Shown: positions 21,782 to 34,769, counted from the stretch's first letter. The stretch: 64,000 bases of DNA from Balaenoptera acutorostrata (GCF_949987535.1 NC_080081.1:67849603-67913602); one strand, 5' to 3'. Translations and numbers: made by a program. The notes: generated by a model from the sequence alone, not told the origin.

Positions 21782-24227
21782 TATTGTGCATGAGCAATCT
21801 TCTCAAATATCTCCTTTATACACCCTTGCTCTTTTACCCAATGTCCACTCCCTACTGCAGCTACCACTTTCTCCTCATTCTCTCTCCTGCTCTCTCCCTC
21901 CCTCCTTCATTCACTCCATCAAGTACTCACAGACACACACAGAGACACACCTACACGCACATCCATAAACACGCATCCCTTGTAAAATTCATCCAGATTG
22001 CTCACTGTCCTCTACAAAACAAAAGCTAGGTAATCTGCCCAGCATTATAACAAGGTACTGCATATTTCTTTGAAAGAAATTAGGTTAGCAATGTGAAGAA
22101 GATGCTGAATTCATTTCTATCAACAAAGACAGTGACATGAATCCATGGGCAACATGAGGTTCCTACTTTCTCAGTCCATCACATGCAGCCCCAAAGCCTC
22201 TGGCCACTCAATGGGAGAATGTGAAAACTATTTGGGGTCAGTTGGAGGTTGAGAAGGTTGACCTTCAAATGCTGCCAAGTCCCTGGCCAACTGAGTTAGA
22301 AACAGTTGCAGTCTAAAATTTTGGCCCAGTAGCAAAGCAAACAAAGAAGGACTTAAAGAACTTAAGAGACTCAGGAAACTCAAAACACACAAAATGAAAC
22401 CCCCAAGTAGTACAGACATGGCTAAAGTCACCTCTGTGCTAAAAGAGCAAAATGATAAATGCTCTTACACACTACAGCCCTTGAATAATGTCTAGATTGG
22501 GAAAGGGAAAAGCAACTTCATTGTGGGCAGAACATAATGATTAGGAAGGAATATTTAGTCTAAAGATGTTTGGTTAACAAAATACTAGACCTTAGAGTCA
22601 GAACCTTTAGTGATAAAATTTACCACAAGCCTAGTTTGCTATGCTCTTTCTTCCTTAACAATAGTCCATAGTACTAATGCATAAAAGACCAAGAGTTTTA
22701 TATATTTGTTTTTATTGGCTTTGAAACATCCATATTTACAGACATGAGACCCACAGGGTCATGGCAGAGAGTTGGAAATTATTTTCTGTCCTTGCTGGCT
22801 TTCTTTCACTATGTGTGAGGCAATGCCAGACTTCTTTTAAAGCTACCTCACTCAGCTAGAAAATAATGGGGTGATGAATAGTAATTTTCCTTCAGTAAAC
22901 CCAACTCCGCTGACTTCATGAGCCAAAGCCTTCATATGAAGTACAAAGTATTCAAAGCTATGGGCGTCTCCTAATATTTCCAGTACAAAAATTTCTCACA
23001 AAGTACTATTACAACACAATGGAAAAGGTTATGTCTTAAAGGAGTAAACCCTGATTGATTTAAGGACTGATTATTATTGCTCAGTGTCTATGTGGTCATG
23101 TTTACCTGTTTATTCTGTCCTAAAGTTGTATCTTTGTGGCTGAAGAAACACTTGTAGAGCAGTCCATTCAGTTGCCATACCATCAGTATAGGGCAATGGA
23201 GCAAATTAGCAATAAATTCAAGCAGATAGAATACAACAGATAGCTCATATACACATAAAACAACCAAACCAAAAACACTGAAAATAAGACAGAAAAATGT
23301 AACTGTGTAAAATGAGTGCAAAATAAAATGATCACCAATTAAGTCTAAGCAGAACTGGATGACTTCTAAGATGCTGATTAGGGGAAATGTCCTCTTGTTG
23401 AAAATAAAAGGAAATGTTCCCAAGAAAATAACTTGATGTTTATCAGAATTATGATGGGCAAAAACTAGCAAGAGATTGGTGCTACCCTGAAGAAAGGAAA
23501 ACTTGACATTTGAGTTCCTCCCAATAATATGCTTATTTTAAAGCAGTGTTTATAAAAGAAAATTTGGTGGAGAACTGCAATTATTAGGCTAATGTGTTCA
23601 CCTCAAATTATTTCAATTATTTAATTTATTTACAGAGATAAATTGAGACAAGCTACTCTTTAAGTAAAAGTCATTGTGTTTTTGGAGATCCAAAAATGTA
23701 ATTCTGTGCTTTAGAACACAGCCTGCCACATTGGAAATCATGTTTGTCAAGATGTCTCTAAAGCAGCAGTTAGCAAAATGTGCTTGGGGAAATGCAAAAG
23801 CATTACAGGTTATTACAAAGAGTGTTAGTTTTTTCCAAATTCTTAAAACAATGTTAATTTAAAACATATTTATGACATCATCTGGTTTGTAATAGGAGGT
23901 TTTTTTAATCAAATGACAATAAATTTGAAAGGCTGCAGTTCATTTCACTAGAGCTGCATATCTCCAGAACAAAAGTCTCAAGACATGTTATAATGAAAAA
24001 TGTTCTTTAGTCAATTATGGGAGGAATTCTGGCCTCGTGGTTGCAGGATTACTGAGAGACAATTTTTTACAATGTGTTGCAGAGCTCCAGATATGTAGCC
24101 ATAATGCACTTCTCCACGGAGCCTCTCCAGGGACCAGTGTTCAGAGGCACACACTTTGGAAATCTCCTCCCTGGAAAACGGTAGGCTTATAATGGCAGTT
24201 GAAATCCTCGATGTGGATAAGATGTGC
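21782..24227. other. Mostly unique DNA
   Basis: A pyrimidine-rich then CA-rich patch lies at 21880-21970. The antisense frame 23088-23471 (127 codons) is very hydrophobic and unrecognised. No confident repeat found. Confidence 0.4.
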
Positions 24228-24640
24228 ATTAGTTTGCTAGGGCTGCTGTAACAAAGTAACGAAGTACTGCAAACTGAGTACCTATAACCACAGAAGTTGA
24301 ACCTCTCAGTCCTGGAGGCTAGAAGTCTGAGATCAAGGTGTCAGCAGGGACAGCTCCCTCCGAAGGCTCTAAGGCTCTGTTCCAGGCTTCTATCCTGGCT
24401 TCTGGTAGTTCTTTGGCTTGTGGCTGCAGACCTCCAATCTTCATATGGAGTTCTCCCCATATGCCTGTCTCTGTCCAAGTTTCTCCTTCACATTTTACTC
24501 ATCACAAGCAGTTCTTGTGTTAACTCACACTTCAATTTAGCCTTTTCAAATTTTGTACTGGAAAAGAAACCACTGTCACACAAAAGTAATGTCAGCAGTA
24601 TTTCTTTGTGGTGGTCTTAATATATTCTAGTGAACAGGAA
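24228..24640 (-). repeat. MaLR (MLT1-type) LTR, antisense
   Basis: GCATTAGTTTGCTAGGGCTG, TCCTGGAGGCTAGAAGTCTG, AGATCAAGGTGTCAGCAGGG, GGCTTGTGGCTGCAGACCTC and CTCTGTCCAAGTTTCTCCTT follow the antisense MLT1-type LTR order. The 5' part of the LTR is missing or too diverged to trace past about 24540. Confidence 0.75.
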
Positions 24641-24763
24641 GCTAGAGATCCTGATGCATGTTTTGTTACATGTCCAAGGAAAACAAGTCTCTCCCTTTAT
24701 CTGACCAACAATAGAATTCTCTGGGCCATATATTTTATCATTTAAAACAATTCAATTTAGCCT

Positions 24764-24809
24764 TATATTATATATATATAATATATATATATACTGTATA
24801 TATATATAC
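24764..24809. repeat. (TA)n microsatellite
   Basis: Interrupted TA run with a central ACTGTA. Confidence 0.85.
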
Positions 24810-25539
24810 TGCCTTGTGCTATTTCAACAAGATTATAAGTCCCTGGAGAGCAACAGTATATTTCAAATCAATTCTATATCCTCAGTATTGCTTATCTCAG
24901 AGCTCAATGCAAAGTACATGCTCAATAGAAACTTATTCAAGAAATTGAATTATTGCCTACTCTCCAAAGAGAAATATCACATAATCATAACTAGCAAAGT
25001 CATCCAGAATTCTACACTGAAGAAAACAAGGCTGAATCTTCTCCCCAAGCCTTCTCTAACTATAAAGCATGTATAAAAGTTATGACTTTTGATCGTTGAA
25101 ATTTTTGTCACCCCTTGGCTCCTGCCTCGGTATCTGCCTGCTTTGCTCCCATACTTTCTGATGACTGTTTGTTGGCTTCCTCAACCAATTCATATTACTG
25201 CCCCCTTACATGCTGGCATTCTCTGATGTCCTATGCTTGGCCTGATTCACATTTCTAAGTTATTTCCCTGGACAATATTCACATAGTTCAGCTGTCAACT
25301 CTGGAGTAAATTATGCTTAAGTATACCTCTCCAGCTCTGATCTCTTATCCCAAGCCCAGAGACAAATGTTCAATTTTCACTGAACCCCACTTAAACTCAT
25401 TTTTGTCCCTGATCCTTTCTTCTGTAACCTGTATTTTGGGGAAAGGAAAGAGTATACACCAGTCATCTTTGTTCTGTTCCTCTCTTTCCCCTCCTACATG
25501 CAAACTATTGTTAAGTCTTGGTAAGTTTATCTCCATATA
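24810..25539. other. Unassigned DNA
   Basis: Nothing recognised up to the L2-like stretch. Pyrimidine-rich from about 25300. Confidence 0.4.
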
Positions 25540-26480
25540 CCATCTATCCTGCCCTTCCTGTCTCTTCCATTGTTACTAATGCTGCTCTGTGTCAGACTCA
25601 CGATCTTTGCCTGGACTACTACAATAATTTCTTTCATTTCCTTGACTGCCCTCCTCATTCTCTTGCCATCCCAAACTACTTTTCAAATTGCAGCTCTGCT
25701 GACTCTCCCATTTGTCACTTCAAATCTACTCTTCACCCTTCTCCACATTGATCTGTCCCCCTGGAAGCTGAAGTATGTGGAATACATCAACAAGAGTTCT
25801 TGTCCTTTAGCTTTCTGTTGGTTTTGACCAATGGGAAATGCTGGTAGGAGTTCAGAGTAGGCGGAGAGTGAACCCAGATTTTGTATTGGCCTGATGTCTT
25901 TGATTCCATCAGGTGGCCCTCTCTATACACCTCTCTCTCTCCAGATTGTATCATTTAGAGCTGTGGAGGGTAAAACCCTGACCTTAACCCCAGTTTCAAG
26001 TCCTAGAGGCTGTATTTCTTTTGATTTTCATAAATTCTGCCAACATCTTTTACAGAATCTCTGTATTAAACTTTTCTTCAATTACCTGATTTGAATGTGT
26101 CACCTGTTTTTGGCAAAGTTATTTACCAAAAACAAAAAAGTTGTCACTCTCTGTTAACAAAATCTTAAAGATTTTTTCCATTGTCTAAGTTTCAAACTCT
26201 GTAGCATGGCATTCAAAATCTTCCACAGAGATTTTGCTCTGGCCTTCCTCTCCCATTATAACCATACCACTCTCTATCACTGATGTATGCTCAGGCTCTC
26301 TGTAGTGTCCCCAATTCCCTAAAACATCATATATCTTTATGCACTATGTCCAGAAGTTTCTTCTACTTCTTCTCTTTCTGGTAAAATGCTATTTTTTTTT
26401 CAATGCCCCGTTAAAAATCCTATCTTTCAATGAAGACTTCTCAATTGAAATCATCTCTTGTTTCTTTGTTCTTCTAAAAT
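25540..26480 (+). repeat. Diverged L2 LINE remnant, interrupted
   Basis: 25600-25740 resembles the L2 ORF2 stretch around TGGACTACTACAATAATTTC. 26190-26470 resembles the later L2 part (TGGCATTCAAAATCTTCCAC, GAAGACTTCTC). The middle, about 25745-26150, does not fit L2 and may be an inserted element: it ends TGTATTAAAC like a 3' terminus, but I could not name it. Confidence 0.45.
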
Positions 26481-28944
26481 ACATTGCTTTACTAATGATG
26501 TTTTGGCTTAAACTTTTTTATTAGTACTATTTTAAGTGATGGGCTATGTAGTAATATTTGTGTGTGTTCAGAATAAAATGTTCCCTTTTTTTGATATGTG
26601 TATTAATTGCATCAAAAGAATAGGTCTCTGTGCTGGCCAAAGTTTCTAGGAGGAAATGCAGCTTGAGCTGGATGTTACACAGAACTGTAGTTCTGCCACT
26701 TATGCAAAAACCACTGTATCCTCAATCAAATAGTAATTTGTATGCAATTGGGCATTATCAGAAACTGACGATATTGAGAGGAAAATACAGATGGCACAAC
26801 TAAAAAAGAGGGCTTATGCGTAGTTCTTGGTGAGAGAAAAATAATCTGCAACAAACATAATTCTTAGAATGACATCTTAATTTCAGTGGAGAGAAAGCTG
26901 GGAACATAGGCAAGGGCCACAGATGGAGCCAAGTTAGAATATTCTTTTATGCTTTGACTCATAACTCTGTGAACTGGGAAAGGAAGTTGAGAAATTCCCC
27001 CAAGAGAACAAAGGGATTTCTTCCCTGATTATGCTGTGCTGAGAATGTTGAATGAATGCTACCCTCAAATTTTCCCATTACTAACATCCAAATTTATCTG
27101 ACTCTCTTGATCCACAATCAAATTTGAGGCATAGATATCAACAACTGCAAAAGATACTAGCCCTTGAGAACCTGGTTTCTATCTTAGGCTAGAGTTAAAT
27201 GCAAGTCAAGTTGAGCATATAGAATAGGTCTAAACTTTTTAATTTTTTTTTACAAGCAATATTTACAAGTGCTTACATTACTTGGATGGGAATGGTGAAG
27301 TTGGAGAGTATCTATTCTACACTGAATGATGAAAGTAAAGACTTAAGAGGCAATAGTGAGTTGAAAATTACATATATTGAATTACTCCAAACCATATGAA
27401 AGGACAGGGAGCAAATACAGCCCACCATGCAGGTATTTGGTCTACAAATGAACTACAATTAGATATCTGAAAACAATAAAAGTATTGCCAAAACTTCTCA
27501 CTTTTTGTCAAATTGTTAAATGTCTTTAAACACCAAGTTGAAAAGGCACTACCTAAAACCAGCCCTGAACAAAGCAGCATTCTCAGCCACACACATTTGG
27601 TGTCTTGTTGGACATCTCGCTTCTCAACCACACCTACATGCAGAGGAAATACTCAACATGAAGGGAAGGACAGTAGGACAAAAAGTATCAGCCATGTACT
27701 CAGAACATCAAAGTTCATCTAGAATTTCCCTTGAATCAGGATTTTTCTTAAAGTGAGGGCCAGGCATCCAACGCCATGTGGGAATGATGAGAGTGCAAAG
27801 CCCAGACCAAGGCATGGTGGAAGAAAACACACATGCCAGGAGAGATCTCCCATTTTACCAACTCATGTCATTGCCAGCTCTAATTTTGTGGAACTCTTTC
27901 TTGCCTTTCTGTGCATTTATCTTCCCACAATCTCCATAGTCCCCACAACCCACAGCCCTTCCTCACTCCCCACCCAACCCACTGCTGGCAGAACACATGA
28001 TTAACTTGAAAGCAAACTCAGATGCTGAAGTTAGAGGCGGCCCGTCACAGAAGTGACCCCATTTGTTTCCATTCTTTGATAAATTTTTAAACTAGAGGTG
28101 AATACTTCTTTTGGAGATAACAACCAACAAAAGATGCCCAGAAATCTAGGTCATTTCTTTGCACTTAGTGGGAGCTCAGTCAATTGTTAATTGGTAGTCA
28201 TACTCATTTCTGTAAATTGGATTTAAAAATCGCATTATTCAGAAACCTGGATTGTATTTCCTCCTTGTAAATACATAATTATAGCTTCAACTTGGAGGCG
28301 AAGCCTTTGTTTTATAGAAAGAAATAAAAGTGTGCTTTGGTTTGAAAGTATATTAAAAACTCAGTTTTATAAACATCTGCTGTATTTATCAAATATTTTT
28401 CTTAAAAGCTATTTTTATACCACATTTTATATCCACACGTGATTGATCCAAACAGTCCCCTTCCTCTTGGTTTCTTTAGAGTTTGATTCACTGTACAACT
28501 AACCTCAACATGGTGTTTGTTAGTACTTTCACTGGAGCAGGAAGTCACTGAATGTTTAAATTAAAAGAATATAATAGCCAGAGACACAAACTGTTTTGTT
28601 ACTTCTTTTCCCACTAATCCAAAAAAGTGGCTTTGTTTTATCAGAAAGGAATTCTGTATTCAATTCTGTGGTCAATTATCTTTGTCTTTGTTTCCCTTAA
28701 AGTATCATTACTTGGATATTCTGGTTATAAACAAACTAAAAGACATGTCCTTTTTTTTCCTCAAGATTACCATTAAAATATAAAAAGCATTATAGTATCT
28801 TTAGAAGAAAATGTATTTTCTATGAGCAGTAACTTTGTGTTAATTGCCAAACTAAAACTGAATGATTGTCTCATCATATTTAAAGTATATATGAATTTTC
28901 TACTTTAACTATTCAGTATATTACTATATTAGAGAATTAGAAAG
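26481..28944. other. Apparently unique DNA
   Basis: No repeat recognised over almost 2.5 kb, which is unusual for this window. Contains only short frames (27368-27631 antisense; 27513-27756 and 27753-28004 sense) without recognisable domains. Confidence 0.4.
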
Positions 28945-29040
28945 GCCAGTTTGAATTTCTTCTGTCACTTAACCTTGATTCCTTTGTCTATAAATGAGAA
29001 ACTCATTCAGAGTATTTCTGATTTCAGTCTACATCAACCA
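28945..29040 (+). repeat. Degraded MIR SINE fragment
   Basis: GAATTTCTTCTGTCACTTAA, CCTTGATTCCTTTGTCTATAAATGAGAA follows the MIR core order. Short and diverged. Confidence 0.4.
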
Positions 29041-29831
29041 TTATATGATTTAAGTCCTTCTCATATTGCTTGAACATAAAAAGGAAGAAGCTTATCACCA
29101 TCTAAGCTGATCAACACAGCCAGACTATATAACCACTGCATTAAATGTCAATTTTAGGCTTGGCTTGATGGAACTACCAAACATAGCACAACTTTGTTAA
29201 ATTGGACAGAATTTACTGATATAAAAGTTACAAAACAAAGAGAGCACCAGCAGGGTACAGGGCAGAGAGACCAGTCACACTGTCCAAGATAGAGAAGAGA
29301 GTAAGCTTCTGAACCCCCAAATCCACACCAGGATTATACAGATGGAAATGAAGTGTTTGAAGTAATAAGGTCTTTACCTGGAAGTCCAGCTTCTAGTATA
29401 TAAGTCCCAGCTTCATAAACACATATCCTTTCTAACACAGGGTGAAATTATTCAACACATAGGCAACTGTAAATATGTACAAGAGACCACTTCCTCTGGT
29501 CTTGGTCTTAGTGCACCCCATATTATCAGAATTTTGCAATAAAACTTCTGACTGCAGTGTGGTACAATATCCTTCGGCATCAACACAGTTCTCTTTGATG
29601 GCATTCACCCTCCCCTGACTAACCCAGACTGGCCCAAGTGTTCACTGGAAATCACTGGTATGGTACAAGAACAGAAGTTAGTTCTTTCTAAGACTCCTGC
29701 TAGCAGGAGAGGAAAATAAACAAGGAAGACAACAATGTCAAGTTCTTACACTGAGAAGGAGATAAAACAAAGAACGAAAGACAACTATCTCCACATTATT
29801 TACTCTGGCCTCATATACTAGGTACATGTCC
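29041..29831. other. Unassigned DNA
   Basis: No element recognised. Confidence 0.4.
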
Positions 29832-29953
29832 CTCATTCATTCATCTTAGTAAATATTGAGTACTTGCTTTATGCCTGATCCTATTCCAGGAGCTGAAGAA
29901 TGAATGGTGTACAGAAGAAAGTTCCTGCTCACATGGAGTTCACATTCTACTAG
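29832..29953 (-). repeat. L2 3' end fragment, antisense
   Basis: CATTCATTCATCTTAGTAAA, TATTGAGTACTTGCTTTATG, CTCACATGGAGTTCACATTC match the antisense L2 3' end. Confidence 0.75.
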
Positions 29954-30597
29954 GCTTATATTCTGTGTGACACTGAATAATATTGCTCGGAGAAAGACCC
30001 TACCTGTGAGCTATTCCAGGCACAGTCTCTGTTTACTCAAAGTTAATGAGAAGTGGCAGAAAGGGACAGACTGCTTGAAAAACTGTCAAAGTTATGAGGA
30101 GTGAACATATGGGTGATGAGAAAGTGTTCTGGTACAAAATTTGGGCCTTTCCCATGGGTCCACCTAGAATCTAGTCACTCTTCCTTTCATAATCAAAACC
30201 CATTTTTCCTTCAGGGCAACCAATCTGTCCTCTATTTTCTGACCAGGCATTTTGAATGAGTTCCCCCCTACCAGGAAGAGATGCAACACTTGACCTGGCA
30301 TAAGCCAATCAAAGCATTACCATCCCCCAGAAAGTGATTGGTTTTGGAATAAGCACATGAACCAATCAGGCCTGATGCAATGCAATAAAATCCTCCTGTT
30401 ATTTGTGGAAAACAGATTTTTGTTTCTCATGTTAGATATGAAAATGAGATATTGTAAGGTCTGGAGCATGGTTCTGTCATCATGGTATCAGGAGGGTAGA
30501 GCCTGTCTGACAGCAAAACCAAATAAGAGTACCTTGAACATAGTGAGTGGATGCATAATATTTATTGAACAAATGAATGAATAGTATCAGAATTTGC
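29954..30597. other. Unassigned DNA
   Basis: No element recognised. The frame 30357-30584 is featureless. Confidence 0.4.
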
Positions 30598-30690
30598 AGA
30601 TCTGGGTTGCCATGGCAACTTAACATCTCTGTGGCACAGTTTCCTAAACTCTAAAGTAAAAGGGATAGTCTAGATTGGTGACTCTTACAC
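30598..30690 (+). repeat. MIR SINE fragment
   Basis: TCTGGGTTGCCATGGC, AACTTAACATCTCTGTGGCA and CAGTTTCCTAAACTCTAAAG follow the MIR core. Confidence 0.55.
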
Positions 30691-30712
30691 TATCAACAGA
30701 GAAGAATAAATA

Positions 30713-31063
30713 CAGTAGGCCCTCTCTATCCACGGGTTCCATATCCTTGGAGTCAATCAACCCCAGATCAAAAATATTTGGGCAAAAAAATTCCAGAAAG
30801 TTCCATAAAGCAAAACTTGAATTTGCTGTGTGCCTGCAGTTATTTAAATAGCGTTTATGTTGTATTTACAACTATTCACACAGAATTTACATTGTGTTAA
30901 GTAAAGAAATCTAGAGATGATTTAAAGTATACAGGAAGGTGTGTGTAAGTTATATGCAAACACTACACCATTTTATATAAGGGACTTGAGCATCAATGGA
31001 TCTTGGTGTTCATGGGGGTCCTGGAAGCAACCCCCCCACAGATACCCAGGTATGGCTGGACTG
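30713..31063 (+). mobile_element. MER2 DNA transposon fossil (Tc1/mariner, Tigger group)
   Basis: A full-length-looking non-autonomous element of about 350 bases. It starts CAGTAGGCCCTCTCTATCCA, contains AAAAATATTTGGGCAAAAAA, CTAGAGATGATTTAAAGTAT and ATAAGGGACTTGAGCATCAA, and ends GGCTGGACTG. TA lies on both sides (30711-30712 and 31064-31065). No ORF. Confidence 0.9.
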
Positions 31064-31065
31064 TA

Positions 31066-32324
31066 ATGACCCTCAGGTGAGGGGGTGTAACCAGAAAGGC
31101 CTCTCATTAGTGGAAATTTTATTCAATTTTTTGTTTTACTTTAAATATAGACACTTTTATTTTCATAACGTTTATTTTAATAAACAAGTAAAAACTGATG
31201 TTCTGGGGAAATGGGCATGTTTATTCTCTATCTTCAAAAAATCCTTGGAACATCACCCCTGACCTAGAGGTGCTGAGAAACAGGGGACCATACTGTTCAT
31301 ACAGAAAAGTCTATCATTAAAATCTGTTACTTTGCATTTCTGAACACTTGACCTTCAAGACATTCTCTTAACAATTTACAAGTATAAGAGCAATATTATT
31401 GAGCTTTCCTATAATCCAAGTTAAGAAAACATTACCAAATAAGTAGTACTTGAGAATTCAACTAGGCTCCCTTCTTCCCTCCTTATACTTCTCCTCATTA
31501 CCACCATTCACAAGCTACCACTTGCCTTCCCCTGTTTTGACCATTGAGATTATAATAAGAATTTAAAGGTTGCTACTGAGCCAGTGAAAATAAGCAGCCC
31601 TCCCTTTCCTCACTCAAGATGTAAATACATGTGTCAAGTGCTTTATAAAAACAAAAATTTTAAATAAAGATCAACATCTTAGGCTTTACAAGTCAATAGA
31701 CTGATTTTCCCACCTCGTTTCAACCAAAAAAGAGGAGAGAATGTCAAACAAGTTCTTAGAACTTGATTTCAATGTGCCCAGTTCTACGGATGCAGTGTGA
31801 ATCCTGTGAGGAAAGGTGCCACCCCAAATCCTGAGGACATTCTGTGAACTTGAGGTGTACTTATGGAAACAGCATGTTACGGAGACACTAAAAATGAATC
31901 CTGGATTTTCCAGTGTAATGTACGTTTGCTGGAACACTCAACTCTTCCCCAGGCAGAAGTCAGAATGTTTATAGCTTTCAGCCTCACTGTTTGTAAATGG
32001 AAAGCTGGGCTTAGAATTCATAATCGCTGATTAAGCTGCTGTTTTTTACCCAAAACTGGGGGGAAAAAACAGTGGGTTCTCTCATACTGAACCATAAACA
32101 CATGTTATGTTATATGTAATAAATTCCCTAACATTGCACTTCTTTTGTAGGGAAGGATGAGGGATGTAATAGAATATTTTGAGCTGAAAGTAAGAGTCTG
32201 TCTGGTTAGCATATCGAGTTAAAAATGAAAAGAAATCCCTATAAATACTGTGCCATATGTATTCCATAATTTTATTTTTGTGTTAGCATTAACATATGGA
32301 ATGCTGAAGCTAGCAGGACCTCAC
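31066..32324. other. Apparently unique DNA
   Basis: The antisense frame 31686-31937 is unremarkable. No repeat recognised. Confidence 0.4.
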
Positions 32325-32430
32325 AGCTCACCTAATCCAATACCTTCTTTATAAAAGAGAAAACTGAAAGCCACTGAAGCAAAGTGACTTACTCAGAGTC
32401 ATATGGTGTCAACGTAGAGAATAGACTGTA
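32325..32430 (-). repeat. MIR SINE fragment, antisense
   Basis: TTATAAAAGAGAAAACTGAA, AGCAAAGTGACTTACTCAGA, GTCATATGGTG follow the antisense MIR order. Confidence 0.55.
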
Positions 32431-32722
32431 TTCCCCCCAATTTCTAATGTAGCATTACTTTCCTGAATAAAGGATTGTATAGAACATACACCAATTCTGT
32501 ATGTTAACTACTAACCAGTGCCACAGATCATACAGATTGTGACACACCATTTTGAATACATCTGAATTCTACTTCTCACTGTCTTCATCACTGTAGACAT
32601 AAGTGTTTAGCCATTATGCTGGTCTGGGACCTTGCTCACTGGAACTACTTTCACCACTTCCTCCTGCCCATTAATATGTGCCTTTCACTAAGCCAGAAAG
32701 CTCAAAAAATACTAGTTAGTAA

Positions 32723-33110
32723 GTCTGACTTTGCTGAATCAAGAGGTTAAGAATTGGTCTTGCAATGCAGGGGACGCCAGTTTGATCCCTGGTCGGGGAA
32801 CTAAGATCCCATATTCAGCGGGGCAACTAAGCCTGTGCACGGCAACTAGAGAGCCCGCATGCCACAACTACAGAGCCCACGCACTCTGGAACTCTAGCGT
32901 CACAACTACAGAGCCCTTGCGCTCTGGAGCCCACTTGCCACAACTAATGAGCCCGTGCACCACAACTAGAGAGAAGCCCGTGCACCACAACGAACAGCCT
33001 GAGTGTCGCAATGAAAGATCCCATGGGCCGCAACTAAGACCCAATGCAGCCAAAAGATAAATAAATAAATAAATAAATAAATGTTTAAAAAATTAAAATA
33101 AAAAATAAAG
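32723..33110 (+). mobile_element. Older long CHR-type SINE
   Basis: The tRNA-derived head is decayed (GAGGTTAAGAATTGG, GCAATGCAGGGGACGCCAGT, box B-like GTTTGATCCC). The body consists of repeated CACAACTA(C/G)AGAG and GAGCCC(A/G)-type units, then GACCCAATGCAGCCAAAAGA and a (AAAT)n tail. It is more diverged than the other long SINEs here, and no clear duplications were found. Confidence 0.85.
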
Positions 33111-33195
33111 GGGGAAGGATAAAAAGACCTATTATGAGCTAGGAGGAAAAGCAGTGGGTCAGAGTGTAATAACCACACTTTCTAGTTTCTGTATT

Positions 33196-33804
33196 TGATG
33201 CTTTGACATCTTGGGGTTTTGCAGACCTTGTAGGGACTGTCCCTCCCTTTAGCCAACTCTTAAAATAGTAAAGGAATGGCCTGAGAGTCCACCTTTCTTG
33301 TGCAAACCAATGTATCCAGAACTCACACCCCAACCACCTCCTTTATAGGGCTCTCACACCCTGGGCCATAACTCCTCTGTGCTAATTACCCTAGGGCCAG
33401 GTACCAGACAACTAGAGAGAGCTCTGACACCCCAGAGCCCACTGAAATTATTCAAACTAGCCAAACCTAAACCTGCTTGTCCTGTCTTTCCTGTGGAAAC
33501 CACAGTAAAGGCTCTTTTTTTTTGGGCTACACCATGCAGCATGTGTGATCATAGTTCCCTGACCAGGGATGGAACCCATGCCCCCTTGCATTAGGAGCAT
33601 GGAGTCTTAACCACTGAACTGCCAGGGAAGTCCCTCACAGTAAAGGCTCTTGCCCACATTTTCCCCTCACTCTCTCTGCCTCTTAACTAACTCCTAACTA
33701 ACTCTGGTGCTTCCTGCATGGTGTGATGTGCTCCCTTCACTTGGATACCATGAGTAACAAAATCTTTTCAATGGCAATCCTTTCCTTATCTGTTGACCTC
33801 AGCA
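33196..33804 (+). repeat. Solo LTR of an endogenous retrovirus (ERV1-like), with nested SINE
   Basis: Starts TG and ends CA, with a TATA-like TTTATAGG at about 33340 and an AGTAAA-type signal near the SINE insertion. Flanking 4-base sequences TATT and TATC nearly match, as expected for an aged 4-base duplication. No internal retroviral sequence adjoins it, so it is a solo LTR. I recall similar LTRs from cetartiodactyl genomes but cannot confirm the family name. A short SINE splits it at 33517-33651. Confidence 0.6.
33517..33635 (-). mobile_element. Short CHR-type SINE, antisense, inside the LTR
   Basis: Antisense tRNA-derived SINE: a poly-T, then GGGCTACACCATGCAGCATG, AGTTCCCTGACCAGGGATGG, and ending GCCAGGGAAGTCC. 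Perfect 16-base target duplications CACAGTAAAGGCTCTT lie at 33501-33516 and 33636-33651. Confidence 0.95.
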
Positions 33805-34484
33805 TATCTGAATAATAGTAATACCTACATTTTACAACACACAGGTCAAAGGCCAGAAAAACTAAAGGTGCCAAAGTCAGAGACAGATTTGAAGCAAACC
33901 AGAGAAAACAAGAGGTAAGTCACAAGCAGGGAAAATATGGCAAAGGTATGGCTCAGGTAGAGCTCTTGCAGACCCAGAATTCTGATTGTGGTATAACTTT
34001 GGTGCCCTCCTGCTAATATGGGAGGGTTGCCTTAAAATGGCACAATAACGACTTCCTATTGAACACATTGCTTAATAAATGATACGTGAGGACTTCAACA
34101 TTCCTAGACACAGACTCACTATGTATTCCCATGACCAGTGCCCTAGATCTTGTCCACAGCAGAACATTAAAATAGCCTCTTAGTCATCTCCCTGCTTTTT
34201 TTTCATCTTTCTTCCTTCTTCAATTCATCTATTCCATTCTTCCTAAGCCACAGCTTGTATATTCGTAAAAATACTCCATAGTTCCTCATTTCTTTCTCAG
34301 TTAAGTATTGAATCATCACCGTTACACTGAAAGCTCTCCAAATAGTGTCTCCAGCCTACCCTCCAGTCTTGACTTCCACGAGTCCCCTATATTCACTATG
34401 ATCTGGTTAAATTAAACCATCCACTGTTCCCAGCACATTTTCCCGTGTACTGAACCACTCCATTGTTAGTAGCACTGTAGAGTG
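33805..34484. other. Unassigned DNA
   Basis: 34220-34400 has a faint L2-like pyrimidine-rich wording. Nothing else recognised. Confidence 0.4.
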
Positions 34485-34712
34485 TATTGTACAATATTGG
34501 CTTTAGAGATAAGCATACCTGGGTTTGAATTCTTAGGTCCTCCAACAAATCGTTGTGTGATCTTGGAAGTTTAAGGCTCCTTTTTCTCATTCTAAAATGG
34601 AATTAATAATACCATGTTACAGGATTCTTATACAGGTTAAATGAGATAATATGTGTATAAATCTCAGCACAAATTAGGCGTGAATTAATGCTAGTTAATA
34701 CCAGCTATTATA
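34485..34712 (+). repeat. MIR SINE, sense
   Basis: A good MIR run: ACAATATTGGCTTTAGAGAT, ACCTGGGTTTGAATTCTTAG, TTGTGTGATCTTGGAAGTTT, TTCTCATTCTAAAATGGAAT, GGTTAAATGAGATAATATGT, and the end at CCAGCTATTA. Confidence 0.85.
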
Positions 34713-34769
34713 TTACTATTAAGCTTAAAACAGAGTTTTCAAAGTATATCATGTACTTTGTCATACTCA

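Noticed and set aside
21676..22029. 117-codon sense frame
   Set aside because: It reads straight through the mariner palindrome and a CA-rich tract. Its composition is that of the repeat, not of a protein.
23088..23471. 127-codon hydrophobic antisense frame as a membrane protein
   Set aside because: AT-rich DNA readily gives Phe- and Leu-rich frames. There is no upstream or downstream gene signal and no recognised family.
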